Source: Cervus elaphus (taxonomy: Eukaryota; Chordata; Mammalia; Artiodactyla; Cervidae). From it: a stretch of 64,000 nt of DNA. Both the position numbers and the translations under genes were made by a program. Below are positions 24,427-36,119 of this stretch, in pieces. The stretch's first letter is position 1, and the number at the start of each line of letters is the position of its first letter. The notes under the pieces were generated by a model. That model worked only from the letters and a program-made list of their open reading frames with translations. It searched no databases and was not told where the DNA came from. Location: assembly GCF_910594005.1 (NCBI RefSeq), contig NC_057832.1, forward strand, positions 106,713,152 through 106,777,151, read 5' to 3'.

Positions 24427-26885
24427 TGTGAGAAGAGAGTAAGGCCTAGTATCAAAATGATTGGAAACTCCAGTTTGTTTGGGAAGCAGAGGGCAGGAAC
24501 CTATGGCTCCTAACTTTGCTTGGTCAAACCCCTCTTGATCAGCTTGGAAAAACAGGAGGCAAATAGATTGCTGGAATTCTTGGCACTTTATTGAATAGTT
24601 TAGCCAGCAACAGGGGTCAGAGTTTAAACTGGATATTTAAGTGGAAACAGAAAATGGCCACAGGGCAAGGATGAGTTTAAACTGAGAAAGATTAAGCCCT
24701 TGAAGACTCACTGAAGGCTGATTTCTATAGTCTCACCCCAGTCATTTTCTTAAACCTACTGTTCATGCAATCTCGAATTTTACTGACTTGTATTTTGAAC
24801 TCTATTTACCATGCTGAGGGTTTTCATATATTTTTAAATGAAAAATGCAAGATCCCAAGTGTTATATATAATAGTGTGCAATAATTTGTGTTATAAATAG
24901 AATATTTGAATACACATATACTTGCAGGTACATATATGCTCCCAGCTGTTTGGAGGAGGATAAGAAACTAATAACAGCAGGTGGAACTAAAGCACAAAGA
25001 TGGGAAGGAGACTTATATTTGTTGCACAAATTTTAGTCCTGTTTAAATTTTAATTATTTACCTATAATACTTGTTAAATACAACTTTAGTTTAAAAAGAA
25101 AAAAAAAGAAAAATCCAAAGAACAAGTCATAATAGATCAAAATGTTTTAAAAGAGTGTAAAGGGTTGTGAAGGAAAGTTGATTCCAGATGACTATAGACT
25201 GCTGCAAAAAGGGAGAATTTCAGAGTAATGATTAAAGAAGGCTGCAGGAGATGAAGGGGATGAAGGGGAGGAAATTCTTAACACAAGAATTAAAACATTG
25301 TAAATAATTAAATTTGCATAATAAATATTTGGGATTTTTATTTAAATAACACCTGAAATCAACCTACCTGGGGAAGTTTGGCACCATTACATTATCTGAA
25401 AATAATGTAATTATTATAATATGTATTATAATATTATAATAATGTAATTATTTTCAGATATTATATTATTTTACATTATCTGAAAATAATGTATCTGGGG
25501 AAAATACAGATTTCACAATAAAATTCAGTGTAAAGAAAACAAAATTTTACTTGGATTAAAAAAAAAACCTTTCCTTTGTCTGGTAAAGAAATTATTTTCT
25601 TCAATCCTACCATATTTCTATAGTAAGCCTGCTTTACAATATTGTAAGATTTCTTTTCTTTTCTATCAAATGTTTTCCTACACTCCACTCACAGCATTCA
25701 CCTCATAACACAATGTTCAGAGGACAACTCTGTCCTATAGTCATTGATTAAACAGAATTTAATAGGAAAACAAAATGGCTGTCATCTTGAAACCCAGCTG
25801 GATCTCCACTCATCTCTTCTGTGTTCCAGTGAAACTCTCAAGCCTTTCTAAAGAGTCCACTAAGAACTAAAGTGACTTCCTCTGATGACCCCCATGAGGC
25901 TGCTCAAGCACATCCGGGCACGATCAGCCTCTTTGCTAGCTGCCGATATCTGAAAATAAAACTCACTCTTCCCAGAGTTTCCTTCCCCTCTTTCTTCTTT
26001 TTCTAATATATCTGTTTTTGCCCTTGTGATTGACAACTGCCTATTTCTCCTTCATATATGTAAGTGAATTATTAGCACGCATGTAACTAACGCAACATCT
26101 CTGAGTTGCCCTTTGACAATTTATTTCTCGAGTTTCTAGTGAAGCATTATTGACTTGAATTCTAAAATGTAGCCAGTAAAATTGTGTTCCTTAAGATCTA
26201 AATCGTGCCCTTTAACAGGCTCAATTTCTCTCGGCTCCTCTGGTTGAATCTCATACACAGTGATTCAATACTTCAGATCTACTATGCTAAGCACATTTCT
26301 TGGTATAGTTTATTTCTGATTATAATTCTGATTGTTTCCATTGTTGACAAAAGTAATGTGGCCTTTGACACTACAGCCTGACCAACTGGAGATTTCTATC
26401 AGGTGGCAGATAGCTGATTCTAATACTGTGGACATTTGAAAGCTTATGAGTGAGAAGGCATTAGTATTTTGTTCTTCCATTCATAAGTAAAATCTACATT
26501 TGTTTTTGTTGTTTGCGCTGATATGGCTTCCTCTAATTAAAAAAAAATTCCTCCCCAAACTCAAGCCTTTTTAAATATTCTTCCATTATGGCAATAGTAG
26601 TTGTCAATATCCATAAACATGGAAGTTCAACATCAAAGATGATATTTCTTTTAGAAACTTTTGATTGTGATAAAGTGTTATAAGTGGGTATTTAGAGTGG
26701 AAATGAAAGATAACCTCTGAAATAAAAAGAAATCAACTTTTCTTGATTGGCTAGAAGTCTTTAAACAATGAAATAATTCCAGATTAAGATCCCTTCAGAC
26801 ACCTTTTAATAAGGCTATATTAAGGAGAAAATAAAAATTGATGTTTCTAGACATTTGTCGATTAAGTTGAAAAATTACAACTCTA
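24427..26885. other. Unique AT-rich sequence with one palindrome
   Basis: No gene or transposon was recognised on either strand. The only notable structure is the palindrome at 25394-25459 with an extra copy of one arm. Confidence 0.6.
25394..25459. repeat. AT-rich imperfect palindrome (cruciform candidate)
   Basis: Arms 25394-25422 and 25431-25459 are reverse complements over 29 positions with three mismatches and an 8-base loop. The outer arm motif is atctgaaaataat. The block acattatctgaaaataatg at 25389-25407 recurs in direct orientation at 25473-25491. Confidence 0.9.
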
Positions 26886-27058
26886 GTTATATAAATTTTA
26901 AAAATTATTAAAATATAATTGACATGTAAGAAACTGCACGTATTTCAAGTTTACAATTTAATGTTTTGATATATATATAAACACCCATGAAACCATTACC
27001 ACAATCAAGAAAGTGAATATATCCATCATGTCCAAAAGTTCCCTTGTGCCACTTTTTT

Positions 27059-28777
27059 TTATTTTTGAATTCAGGCTGCAGTGAAGAAGGTGCAATCCCA
27101 CTACTGACAGCCCTGTGAGTTTTGACATGTTGTGCTTCTGACCTGAACCAGTTTACTCCTCCACAGGCAACCCGGTTGCCTGCACTTCAGACAAGCTACC
27201 ATATTGATGCCAAAGTTAGTGTGGTCCCTAGTGGGCATAGATCACTCACAAAAGCCAGAATCCTGAGCTCAATGAATCGTTCTGCCCCAGCCACCCAAGT
27301 CCAACAATGACAGTCCTCCGCAGATGATCTTGTATCCTGTAACTGGCATGATAATCAGACAGAACATTGAGAACATTAGATTACAATGTCAATCAGACTT
27401 CTGAAGCTTTCTATGACAGATGCCATTGTCATCTTTTTGAAATATTAATTTTTTTCAATCATTTGTTCTCCTTTTCTAATCATTCCAAGATTATCTGTAC
27501 TTCTTAAATTTCTTCCTGAGGTTGATTGATTTTCTCTGCATCTGTCACTGTGCACTTCTGCTGGGCATTGTTGTGGTTGTTCAGTTGCTCAGGTGTGTCC
27601 GACTCTGCATCCCCATGGACTGCAGCATGCCAGCTTCCCTGTCCTTCACTATCTCCTGGAGCTTCCTCAAACTCATGTCCATTGAGTTGATGATGGCATC
27701 CAACCATCTCATCCTCTGTCATCCCCTTATCCTCTTGCCCTCAACCTTTCCCAGCATCAGAGTCTCTTCCAATTGGTTGGCTTTTCACAAGATTTGGCCA
27801 AAGTATTGGAGCTTCTGCTGGGCATAACTCATGCTGTATCAGCCAGAGATTCTGTATGCTTCATGTTCTTGAATTTTTTATTGCTAGAGAATGGGTTCAC
27901 CAAGCAGACCTTCCAGATCCATGCTTGTCACTTCCAGATCCATGATCTGTTGCTCTAAATGCCATTTTTTCAGTTGAAACTGTGGTGAAAAAGTCCCTCA
28001 ATAAGCTAGACATTCAACACTTGTCAAAGCTGGATGCCAACTTTGCGAGATCCTCTTATTAGGAAGAGTTTTTCAAATTTTCTGTAACTTAATATACCTA
28101 TCAATCTCCTACACAAGATTAGGTTCAATCCATTTATAGTCACTAAGGTCATAGATCATATGTTTCCACTGATTGGAAGTCTTTGGGGCTATATAGTCAC
28201 CCCCAACAACAGATACTAGTATGAGGCATTGAAGTTTTGTCTTGTAGCTGATCTTGCTAATCAAAAATTCCTGCAAGGCTAGCAGTTATATTTAACTAGA
28301 GAAAGTTTCAGCTAAGAGACCAAAACTGCTGAAATGATATCCTAAATTGAGGGTAGGATGATGTGGATGGCAAATACTTCGTGGGACCAAATGTAGTTCT
28401 TTGTTAGCGCTAAGCCTCCTTTTATTCCAGAGCTATCTTTTCCAAGTCCTGGCAGACTTCATAGGCCAGGGAAGACCTGCATAGTCACCATGCTCCACAG
28501 CCCACCAGCCAGCAGGTCACACAGGAGCCACGGCCGCCACACAGGAGCCCAGTGTCCACCCCAGACTGGCTTCTGCTCCAGGAGTGACTCAGGAAGAGAC
28601 CCTCGGCAATCAAGGGCACAGACCAGCCTCGCGACCCAACCAAGGGTGCAAGGACTGCCAGAGGGGCCTGCCCAGAACCCACACTCAGTCAGTTACACAA
28701 ACAACCTCCTCATCCTTCCCAGAGGTCTGCACAAATGCTCCAGTCAGAGGATAACTGACGTGAGGGCATGACCTGTT
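27059..28777 (-). pseudogene. Unidentified retrocopy (processed pseudogene candidate)
   Basis: About 1.46 kb once the BovB at 27569-27811 and one copy of its duplication are excluded. On the minus strand it ends in an A-rich tail (complement of 27051-27065). Its 5' third (28440-28770) is GC-richer with some CpG, as in a 5' exon. Duplications of about 15 bp (cttgtgccacttttt at 27043 and cttgtgtcatttttt at 28778, two mismatches) flank it inside the ancient L1. Short coding-like pieces appear in shifting frames, for example LEQQIMDLEVTSMDLEGLLG near 27940 and INQPQEEI near 27510, suggesting a coiled-coil protein, but I do not recognise the parent gene. It could also be a retroposed non-coding RNA. 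Confidence 0.6.
27569..27811 (-). mobile_element. BovB LINE 3' fragment inside the retrocopy
   Basis: BovB 3' end (gttgttcagttgctcaggtg) with the adjacent C-terminal coding part. Perfect 14-bp duplications cttctgctgggcat at 27555-27568 and 27812-27825 prove insertion into the retrocopy. Confidence 0.97.
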
Positions 28778-29269
28778 CTTGTGTCATTTTTTAATCTGTA
28801 TCTCCCATGCCTCCTGTCACCCTACCTGGGCAGCCACTTATTTCTGTCCTTGTCTATTTAATTGCACTTTCTAGATTTTATATAAGTCAGAACAGTATGT
28901 ATTTATTTTTGCCAAGCTTCTATCACTCTTTATAATTATCTTAATATTCCTCCATCATGTCATGTATATCAGTAGTTCATTTTTATTGCTGAGTACATAT
29001 TCCACTGAATGGACAAACATTCAGTTTGTTTATGCATTCATGTGTTGATGAATATGTATATTGTTTCCAGTAGCAGCTAGTTCAAAACAAAGCTGCTAGG
29101 AACATTCTTGTTAAGTCTTTCCATATGGATGTACATATTTATTTCATTTGTCCAGAGCGGTTGTGCCTCTTATCTTCCATAAGCAGTATGTGAGAGTTCT
29201 GGGTTCTCTATTTCCTTTTTTGGCCAACACATTTCATTTTAGCCAACTTTTGGTATGATTGGGTTTTAA

Positions 29270-30320
29270 TCTTAGGCATTTTTATTTATAACATTTCCAC
29301 TTAGTGTTTCTTTATATCTTCTATTTATTTGCTGAGACTTAAAAAAAAAATTTGTTTCCAACATGTTTATAATTGCATGTTGAAACACGTTTATGATGGC
29401 TGCTTTAAAATCCTTATTAGGTAAATCTGGTATCTCTGTTATCTGAGTTTCTTTTCTCATTTAGTTTGAGATCGTTGGTTCTTGATATAAGAAGTGATTT
29501 TTCAGTTGATACCTGGACATTTTGTATACTGTGTTAAAAGACGCTGGTGTGTTCTGCAGTCTTCTGTTTTAACACATTCCCTCTAACACTGCTCCTGTGG
29601 CTGAAGAGAGGAACCCATCATTACTGGTAGTTGCGGGAGCAAGTCCAGGTTTCCCTTCAGCTTCTGTTTATACCCGACATAGAGGGACTTCTGGTTACTG
29701 CTGGGTGGTGATGGGAGTTCAGGCTCTACTGACACCAATCTGCCCAGGACAGTCTGATGCATCACTCTTCCCCACATGACCTCCAGCAACACTGTAGGAG
29801 TGTCCTTGTTATTGCCGAGCAGAGATGAAGATCTTGACTCTCCAGGGGGTCTCCTCTGATACCCTGGGACTCCTTGGTGACTCAGAAGGTAGAGTCTGCC
29901 TGCAATGAGGGAGACCTGAGTTCAATCCCTGGGTCAGGAGGACCCCCTAGAGAAGGAAATGGCAACCCACTCCAGTATCTTGCCTAGAAAATCCCATGGA
30001 CAAAAGAGCCTGGTGGGGCTAGAGTAGGACATGACTGAGCAACTTCACCTGATACCCTTCCTTTAGAGAAAGAGTAGGCTACCTCCTTACCAAGGATGGG
30101 ATGAAAGTATAGCCTCTATGTGTGGTCTCTGTTGACATTTCATAAGGAAGGATGCCTTGTTGCCCTGAGTGGAGAGTAAGCACTTACCCTACACTAGGGC
30201 TCCTCTGACACCACACTGTCAAAGACAGGGAGGAAGTAGCTTATTACTATTAAGTACAGGTGTGACTCCCGACATAGTCTCCGCTGACACAATGGGGTTG
30301 CATTATTTTAAATTAGGTTC
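29270..30320. mobile_element. Ancient L1 untranslated-region segment
   Basis: Recalls an old L1 region with the phrase tatgatggctgctttaaaat (29392), tctgttatctgagtttcttt, 'tacctggacattttgta', and then tandem units each containing a ctcctctgacacca-type phrase (29855, 30200) and 'ttactgctgggtggtgatgg' (29695). Orientation is not resolved. It is interrupted by a Bov-tA SINE. Confidence 0.6.
29866..30048 (+). mobile_element. Bov-tA SINE
   Basis: Head gggactccttggtgactcag and body ending gactgagcaacttcac, with a deletion of about 20 bases before the last block. Perfect 10-bp duplications ctgataccct at 29856-29865 and 30049-30058. Confidence 0.96.
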
Positions 30321-30824
30321 CCCTTTTTAATATCTGAATAATTATTTTGTGTCTTCTGTTATAAATACGGTGATTTAGGCTGTTTTGACCCTGATCATTC
30401 TTTGTCAATATTATATGCATTCGTATGTGTTGTTTAACACTTCATAGTAGTATTTATTATTTGTGTATGTTGGTGTACATCAAATTTAAGGTAATCTTCC
30501 CGAGTACCTCAGGTTGCACTTTTAGCTTCTGCAATTAATAATTTTTCCAAAAAATTTTTAAGAATATTTTTAACCTGCTTTATCTTTTCATAAAATAAGT
30601 TTATATACTAAGTTTTGTGCTCACTATTTCCCCTAAGATTCTTAAACCCATTTACAAATGATTGATCATAAATTCTGTGCCAACATAGACGCTTAAAGAG
30701 ATCTTAAGGTTAAGTATGTAAATTATAACTCAAATTGCATATATTATATCTCCTAAGATTTTAATACTCAGCTTGTATAAATGATAATACTGAATTCACA
30801 GGGAAATAAAAATTAAAATGCTTA

Positions 30825-30940
30825 AAATGCTAGGGATGGGATATATGTGTACTTATGGCTGATTCATGTTGTTGTAGGGCAGAAACCAACACAACATTGT
30901 AAAGCATTATCCTCCAATTAAAATTAAATTTTAAAAATGA
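30825..30940 (+). mobile_element. Ruminant L1 3' tail only
   Basis: Contains gctgattcatgttgttgtag and aaccaacacaacattgtaaa followed by an A/T-rich end, the terminal 100 bp of a bovid L1 3' UTR. Extreme 5' truncation. The sequence at 30321-30824 holds nothing recognised. Confidence 0.85.
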
Positions 30941-32773
30941 TTAATATTTAGTATTTGATCAATAAATACTAATTCACTCTCCTTCAAAGCTAGATTTTAT
31001 AGATTTAAAAATTTCAAAATAGGACAGAGTGCTGAAAATTCATGTTTAGTTTGGAAATATTTGAATTATTGGCTTAAATTTGTATTCAGTTAGCAGGCTC
31101 TTTTTATCTTACCAGTTATTCTGTTGAGGAAGCACTTAACGAGCATGTTTTAGATATCACAAAGGTAAAACTAAGACAATAAGCTCTTAATCCAATGCAA
31201 TTCAACAAATATGCTTTGAGTGCCCATTGAGCCTAAGGCACTGGACTAAGTACCAAGGAGGCTACACATATGAATAAGACCCAGTTTCTGCCCCCTAATA
31301 CGGCAAAAATGAGTCATTGAAAAGGGCAAAGGATGGAAAAGAACTCTATCACAGAGCTGTTGCAAATCAGTGTAATCTCATGCAAGTGCACTGAGGGAGT
31401 GGAGAGAGAGAGGCACAGAGAAAGGGAAAATGTGGCAGGATGCTGGGAACCTTGGACAAGGGGTTTTCTAGGTTTCCATGGAAACGGTTAGACTTGAATG
31501 CATGGGTGCATAAGGCAGTCTTACCAGGTGCCTGCTATTGGCTTGGAGGAGGGACGAAATTACATTTCCATGACAGTTACAGATTAGCTGAGCAAGTAGC
31601 TTTCCAAAGTGATGTATTTGCAAAAAACAGATAAACACTGTCCAGAGTGAAAATGTTTGTATTCTCCAGTGCCAGCTGGGTAATTAGATCTCCCCTTAGA
31701 AAGCACGAGATTGCAGTTTGTACTTTCTGACCATTTTACCCAAGATAGCAAGATCTCCTACACAGAAACGGTTTTCTGGGGGGAGAAGTCTCATAATATA
31801 TAGGTAGACAGTAGGGAAGAAAATCGAATATGTGAGAAAAATTGCCTCAAAGAGAACCATGCAGACATTTTGGAGGTGACTAAAATAAGGCAAGGAGTAA
31901 GAGTGTGTGTCCACATAGCAAGTTATGAAATATTTATAATGGCATTGAGACATTGAGGTGTTTGGCGGTGTAGTGAAGCAATACTTTCCGTTGTGAATTG
32001 GGATTTAAGAAAGCAACACTTAACCATCCATCACAGATCAAGAGGTGACAAAGAAAAAATGAAAATTAGACAATGTTGCAAAAAGAATCTAACTATATAG
32101 GTATAGTCTGAGTTTAGCAAAATATACAGTTTAATTTCACACATTTCAGGAACACAGAAGACAAAATGTTATACTTGCTTCTTCCAAACAAGATAGATAA
32201 ATTAGGCAGGTAAGTAGGTAGCAGGTAGACAGTTGCTATGTATTTGATGATTGAATTGCTTATTGAATCTTAATAGTATAAATAATAGTGATGAAAGTCA
32301 CAACAAACCCTCAAAGAACATAAAAGCAATGGCATCACATGCAATAGTCTGTCAAAAGTTATAACATAGATTAAAGATTACTTCTTAAATCCTGCATCAT
32401 GCAGAATAGAGTATTCAGGAAGGGCATGTTAATTGGAAAAATATTTTGGAAGGAGTGAGTTTTGAGTCAGATTTCAAAGATGTGGTGGCCTATGGATTGC
32501 TAATGTGAAGGTGGAGGTCTTATTAGTGCATAGAAATGTTGTTTGCAACCAAAAATAAAATCTACAAACTTTGAGCAAACTTTAAAAACAAGTGTATAGT
32601 AGATGTAAGTGCAAACATGCAAGTCAGTGACAGGAGGAATAATGCTGAGATAGGTGTAACCGGTCCCCAACCTTGTATTACTTTTAGAAACTAATAAATT
32701 ACAGAAGTAATATAGCAATATTGCTACAAATGTATAAAATATAGAGACATATAAAATATCCAGTGTAAATGCA
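30941..32773. other. Unique sequence with a weak old-repeat patch
   Basis: At 31197-31300 the series 'ttcaacaaatatgctttgag', 'aaggcactggactaag', 'gaataagacccagtttctgc' is typical of a common old mammalian repeat (L2/MIR age class), but the family is not certain. Otherwise nothing is recognised. Confidence 0.5.
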
Positions 32774-32986
32774 TGTTCATTCACTCAGTCATATCCAACT
32801 TTTTGCAACCCCAAGGACTGTGGCCCATACCCTGTCCATGGAATTTTCCAGGCAAGAATACTGGAATGGGTTGCCATTCCTTTCTCCAGGGGATCTTCCC
32901 ATTACAGGGACTAAACCCACATATCTTGCGTCTCCTGCATTGGCAGGTGGGTGGATTCTTTACCACTGAGGCACTTGGAAAGCCCC
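32774..32986 (-). mobile_element. Bov-tA SINE
   Basis: Bov-A body complement (tactggaatgggttgccatt) and tRNA-Glu-like head complement ending at aaagcccc. The anticodon-arm area has a short internal insertion (gtgggtggattctttacc). Target duplications not secure. Confidence 0.93.
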
Positions 32987-34120
32987 AATTTCTTAAGACT
33001 CTTACAGTGTTTTCAGACATCTTAGTTTTTGACAACAACTGATTGTACAACAGTATTTTATTGATGTTGTGATTTATATTTCTAAATTACAGAATTTCCA
33101 AATAGGACAAGTTATTGGTTATGTTTCTTTGTTATGTTTCTTTTCCTTGTTTTTTATTTGCTCATGTCTATTTTTCGTATTTCTAGTGGTACTTATCTTC
33201 ATTTTTAGTATGGAGAAGATTAATTATTGTTATTTGTTTATATTACTCCTTCATCAACTTTATATATGAAATAATTGCCCTCAGTTTGTGGCTTTCATAT
33301 TCACTTTATTTAAGGTGACTCTGATGAATAAAACTGGTTAATTTTAATGTGGTCTAATTTATCGTTTTGTTTCCAGATAATGCTCTATCTTATTTAATAC
33401 ATTTTCCTATTATATTTCATATATATTCTTTCAAATGCTAAATTATTCAATGGTGTTGTACTCTGGGATTGATGTTTTATTCTATTTTATATATTAACTT
33501 TTCCCCATGCGGAGGACCACCAGATCCATTTATTAAATGGCCCCTCCCATTTCTCTTTGAGGAAATATACCTCATTTCCAGTCATGCAAGGGCCATGATA
33601 TTGCATTTACTCTTACATCAGTCAGTTTTCCTATCCATGTTACAATACCCCCACTTCCTTACTTCCTATTGTTTTGTTATAGATCTTTATAGTTATTAGG
33701 GAAATTTTCCCTTCTTTATACTTTTTCCGATTGTTCTGGCTATTTAGGTCCTTTATGCACCCATGAATATTTCATAAACAAATGGTCAATTTTTACAAAA
33801 TATCTTGTGATTTTAATTGCAGTTGTATTCAATACAACACAAAATAGTATTTGCAGGTGCCATGGATTGTAATGTCTGTCATATATAAGTTTACTTCGTA
33901 GATAAGGATGAAACTATAGCTTTTAAATAGAAGCTGAATCCATCTTTCCGTCTTCAGATAGCTTCATTTAGAGACATTTTCTCCCTTTTCACACGGTTCT
34001 TACCCTTAGAGCATGTCAAAATGTACCCTCTTGCTGTATTCTTTGTAACTAGATATATAACTTCATAGAAAAGTTACGTTCTTCTCTGTAGATAATATTG
34101 AGGAGAGCTACCATCATTAT

Positions 34121-34355
34121 GGGGCTTCCCAGGTGGATAAAGAACCTGCCTGCAATTCAGGAGACGCCGGAGATATGGGTACATTTCCTGGGTCGGGAAG
34201 ATCTCCTGGAGGATGGCACGGCAACCCATTCCAGTATTCTTGCCTGGAGAATTCAGTGAACAGAAGAGCCTGGCGGACTATTGTTCACAGGGTCACAAAG
34301 ACTCCATAGGTTGCAAACGGTCAGATAGGACTGAAGTGACTGAGCACAGCCCAGC
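34121..34355 (+). mobile_element. Bov-tA SINE
   Basis: Shortened head (ggggcttcccaggtggataa lacks about ten bases), body ending gactgagcacagcccagc, and about 20 extra bases in the body. Perfect 11-bp duplications accatcattat at 34110-34120 and 34356-34366. Confidence 0.96.
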
Positions 34356-34401
34356 ACCATCATTATAATACCAAGTTTTTGTATTCATTAACACATACTA
34401 T

Positions 34402-34615
34402 GGGAGATTCCCTGGTGGCTCTGATGGTAAAGAGTCTGCCTGCAATGCGGGAGACCCGGGTTCAATCCCTGGGTCAGGAAGATCCCCTGGAGAAGGAAAT
34501 GGCAACCCACTCCAGTATTCATGCCTAGAAAATTCCATGGGTGGAGAAGCCTGGTGGGCTACAGTCCATGGGGTCCCAAATAGTCGGACACGACTGAGCG
34601 ACTTCACTTCACAAT
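34402..34615 (+). mobile_element. Bov-tA SINE
   Basis: Full head and body ending cgactgagcgacttcacttc, close to consensus, so relatively young. Duplications acatactat at 34393-34401 and 34616-34624. Confidence 0.96.
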
Positions 34616-35163
34616 ACATACTATCTTTCCTTCCATTTGAGTATTTTCAATGTTCTTCAAATTGTGTGTTGCTGTTGGCTAGATCTGAATTCATATTTGA
34701 GCATTTTAATCTTGCTTCCAGCTATCATGCTCTAATTCTGTTGATTGTCTCTAGGTGCTTTAAGATTTCCTGTGAAAATAATAACATGTCCAGTAATAAG
34801 ACATTTATGTATCCCTTTCCAATCATTACATCTTAATTTATTTTCCTTATTTTATTCCAGTTTTGGCCTTCTACTATAGCGTTAAATAAAAGTAGTAAAA
34901 ATGGGAATCCCTGTCTTGTTCCTAAATCTGTAGGCAACAATTACAATGCTTACCCATTTATGATTGTGCATATTGTAGAGGGTCTTGTTGTCTTGTAGCA
35001 AGTTAGTTTCCTTCTATTTTAGCTTATTAAATCAGTCTTGAGTGCTATTAAAAATTTTTTCCTGTATCTCTTGAGGTGAGCATTTTTTTTCTATTATCTT
35101 TTAATGCAGTGAATTAAATGTATACATTTTCTATTAAAAGTATCATTGCATTCTTAGAACATA

Positions 35164-35372
35164 GTGGTGGTGGTTTAGTCACTAAGTTATGCCCGACTCT
35201 TTGTGACCCCATGGACTGTAGCCCGCCAGGCTCCTCTGTCCGTGGGATTTTCCAGGCAAGAATTCTGGAGTGGGCTGCCATTTCCTCCTCCAGGGGATCT
35301 TCCCAACCCAGGGATCAAACTCCGGTCTCCTGCATTGCAGGTGGATTCTTTATGGACTGAGCCACCAGGGAG
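35164..35372 (-). mobile_element. Bov-tA SINE
   Basis: Tail with (GGT)n, Bov-A body complement, and tRNA-Glu-like head complement ending ccaccagggagc. Inserted in the ancient L1. The duplication is not clear. Confidence 0.94.
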
Positions 35373-35564
35373 CATATGATTTTTTTTTTCTATAATCTAT
35401 TAAGGCAGTGAATTTTTTATCAAAACATTATTTCATGTTTATGATGTATTTTTGAGAGTACTGGCTTTCATTTGCTAATATTTTATCTAGGACTCTCACA
35501 ATCATGAGGAAAATGGGCTATAATATTTATTTTAATTTATCTGGTTTGGGGTGGTATCAATCAG

Positions 35565-35935
35565 AATGAGTTATACTGCACCACAGCAAAAAAGCTTCCA
35601 AAATTTTAGTAGCTAAAACATTATAGTTTTATTTATTGGTCATGCTACATGCTCATCTCACATCAGTCACACAGAGATGAGGATGACAGAGCTTTCACCA
35701 TCTGGAACATCGCCAGTCACCAGGGAGAGAAGGACATAACAAAGCATGCACTGACTTTTAAAGACTTCTTTTTGGAAGTCACACAAATCACAGCTACTCA
35801 TATTTCCTTAGGCAAAACCAGGTCAAATTGTCATGACTCTCATCAAAGGATTAGGCAATTGTATGTTTGCAGAAGGGAAATAACTAAAAACTTGGTGAAT
35901 AGCTCTAGTGACTACCATGGTTCACACTTCCGGTA
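35565..35935 (+). mobile_element. Ancient unnamed repeat, copy 1
   Basis: Phrases such as aaaattttagtagctaaaac, atctggaacatcgccagtca, cttttaaagacttctttttg and ggtgaatagctctagtgact form a colinear pattern that I recall as an old interspersed repeat with many mammalian copies. I cannot give the family with confidence. A second diverged copy lies at about 38670-39000. Confidence 0.5.
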
Positions 35936-36119
35936 AGAAAACATTTAGTTTTCTCTCCCACACATGTAAAATGTAACCCCCAACTCATGACACTTAATAC
36001 AAAAGTCTTTTCTAATCATGACATCAATTCCCCAACCCAGAGTATCTGAGGAATATGGTGGTTTGTGCAGTATCTTGGTATTAAGTCTAGATGTGACTCT
36101 TCTTTATATGAAGGGCTAT

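Larger units (their letters stand above)
26890..29268 (-). mobile_element. Ancient L1 3' end, split by a retrocopy
   Basis: 26890-27058 and 28778-29268 join to give one continuous old L1 3' region on the minus strand: UTR phrases (catgaaaccattaccacaat at 26987, ccaaaagttcccttgtgcc) and then ORF2 C-terminal codons (tttttattgctgagtacata near 28981). The intervening 1.7 kb is a later insertion. Coding capacity is lost. Confidence 0.82.
33230..35560 (-). mobile_element. Ancient L1 ORF2 (RT region), interrupted by three SINEs
   Basis: The plus strand is the complement of L1 ORF2 from the C-terminal side to the RT core. Recognisable are 'ccagatccatttattaaatgg' equivalents near 33518, 'gttctggctatttaggtcc' near 33733, 'atgggaatccctgtcttgtt' near 34900 and 'tgctaatattttatctagga' near 35474. 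Three SINEs (34121, 34402, 35164) are inserted. All frames are broken. The part at 33830-34110 is too decayed to assign. Confidence 0.72.

Noticed and set aside
28485..28771. 93-codon plus-strand frame in GC-richer DNA
   Set aside because: Antisense to the likely retrocopy; composition-driven, no domain.
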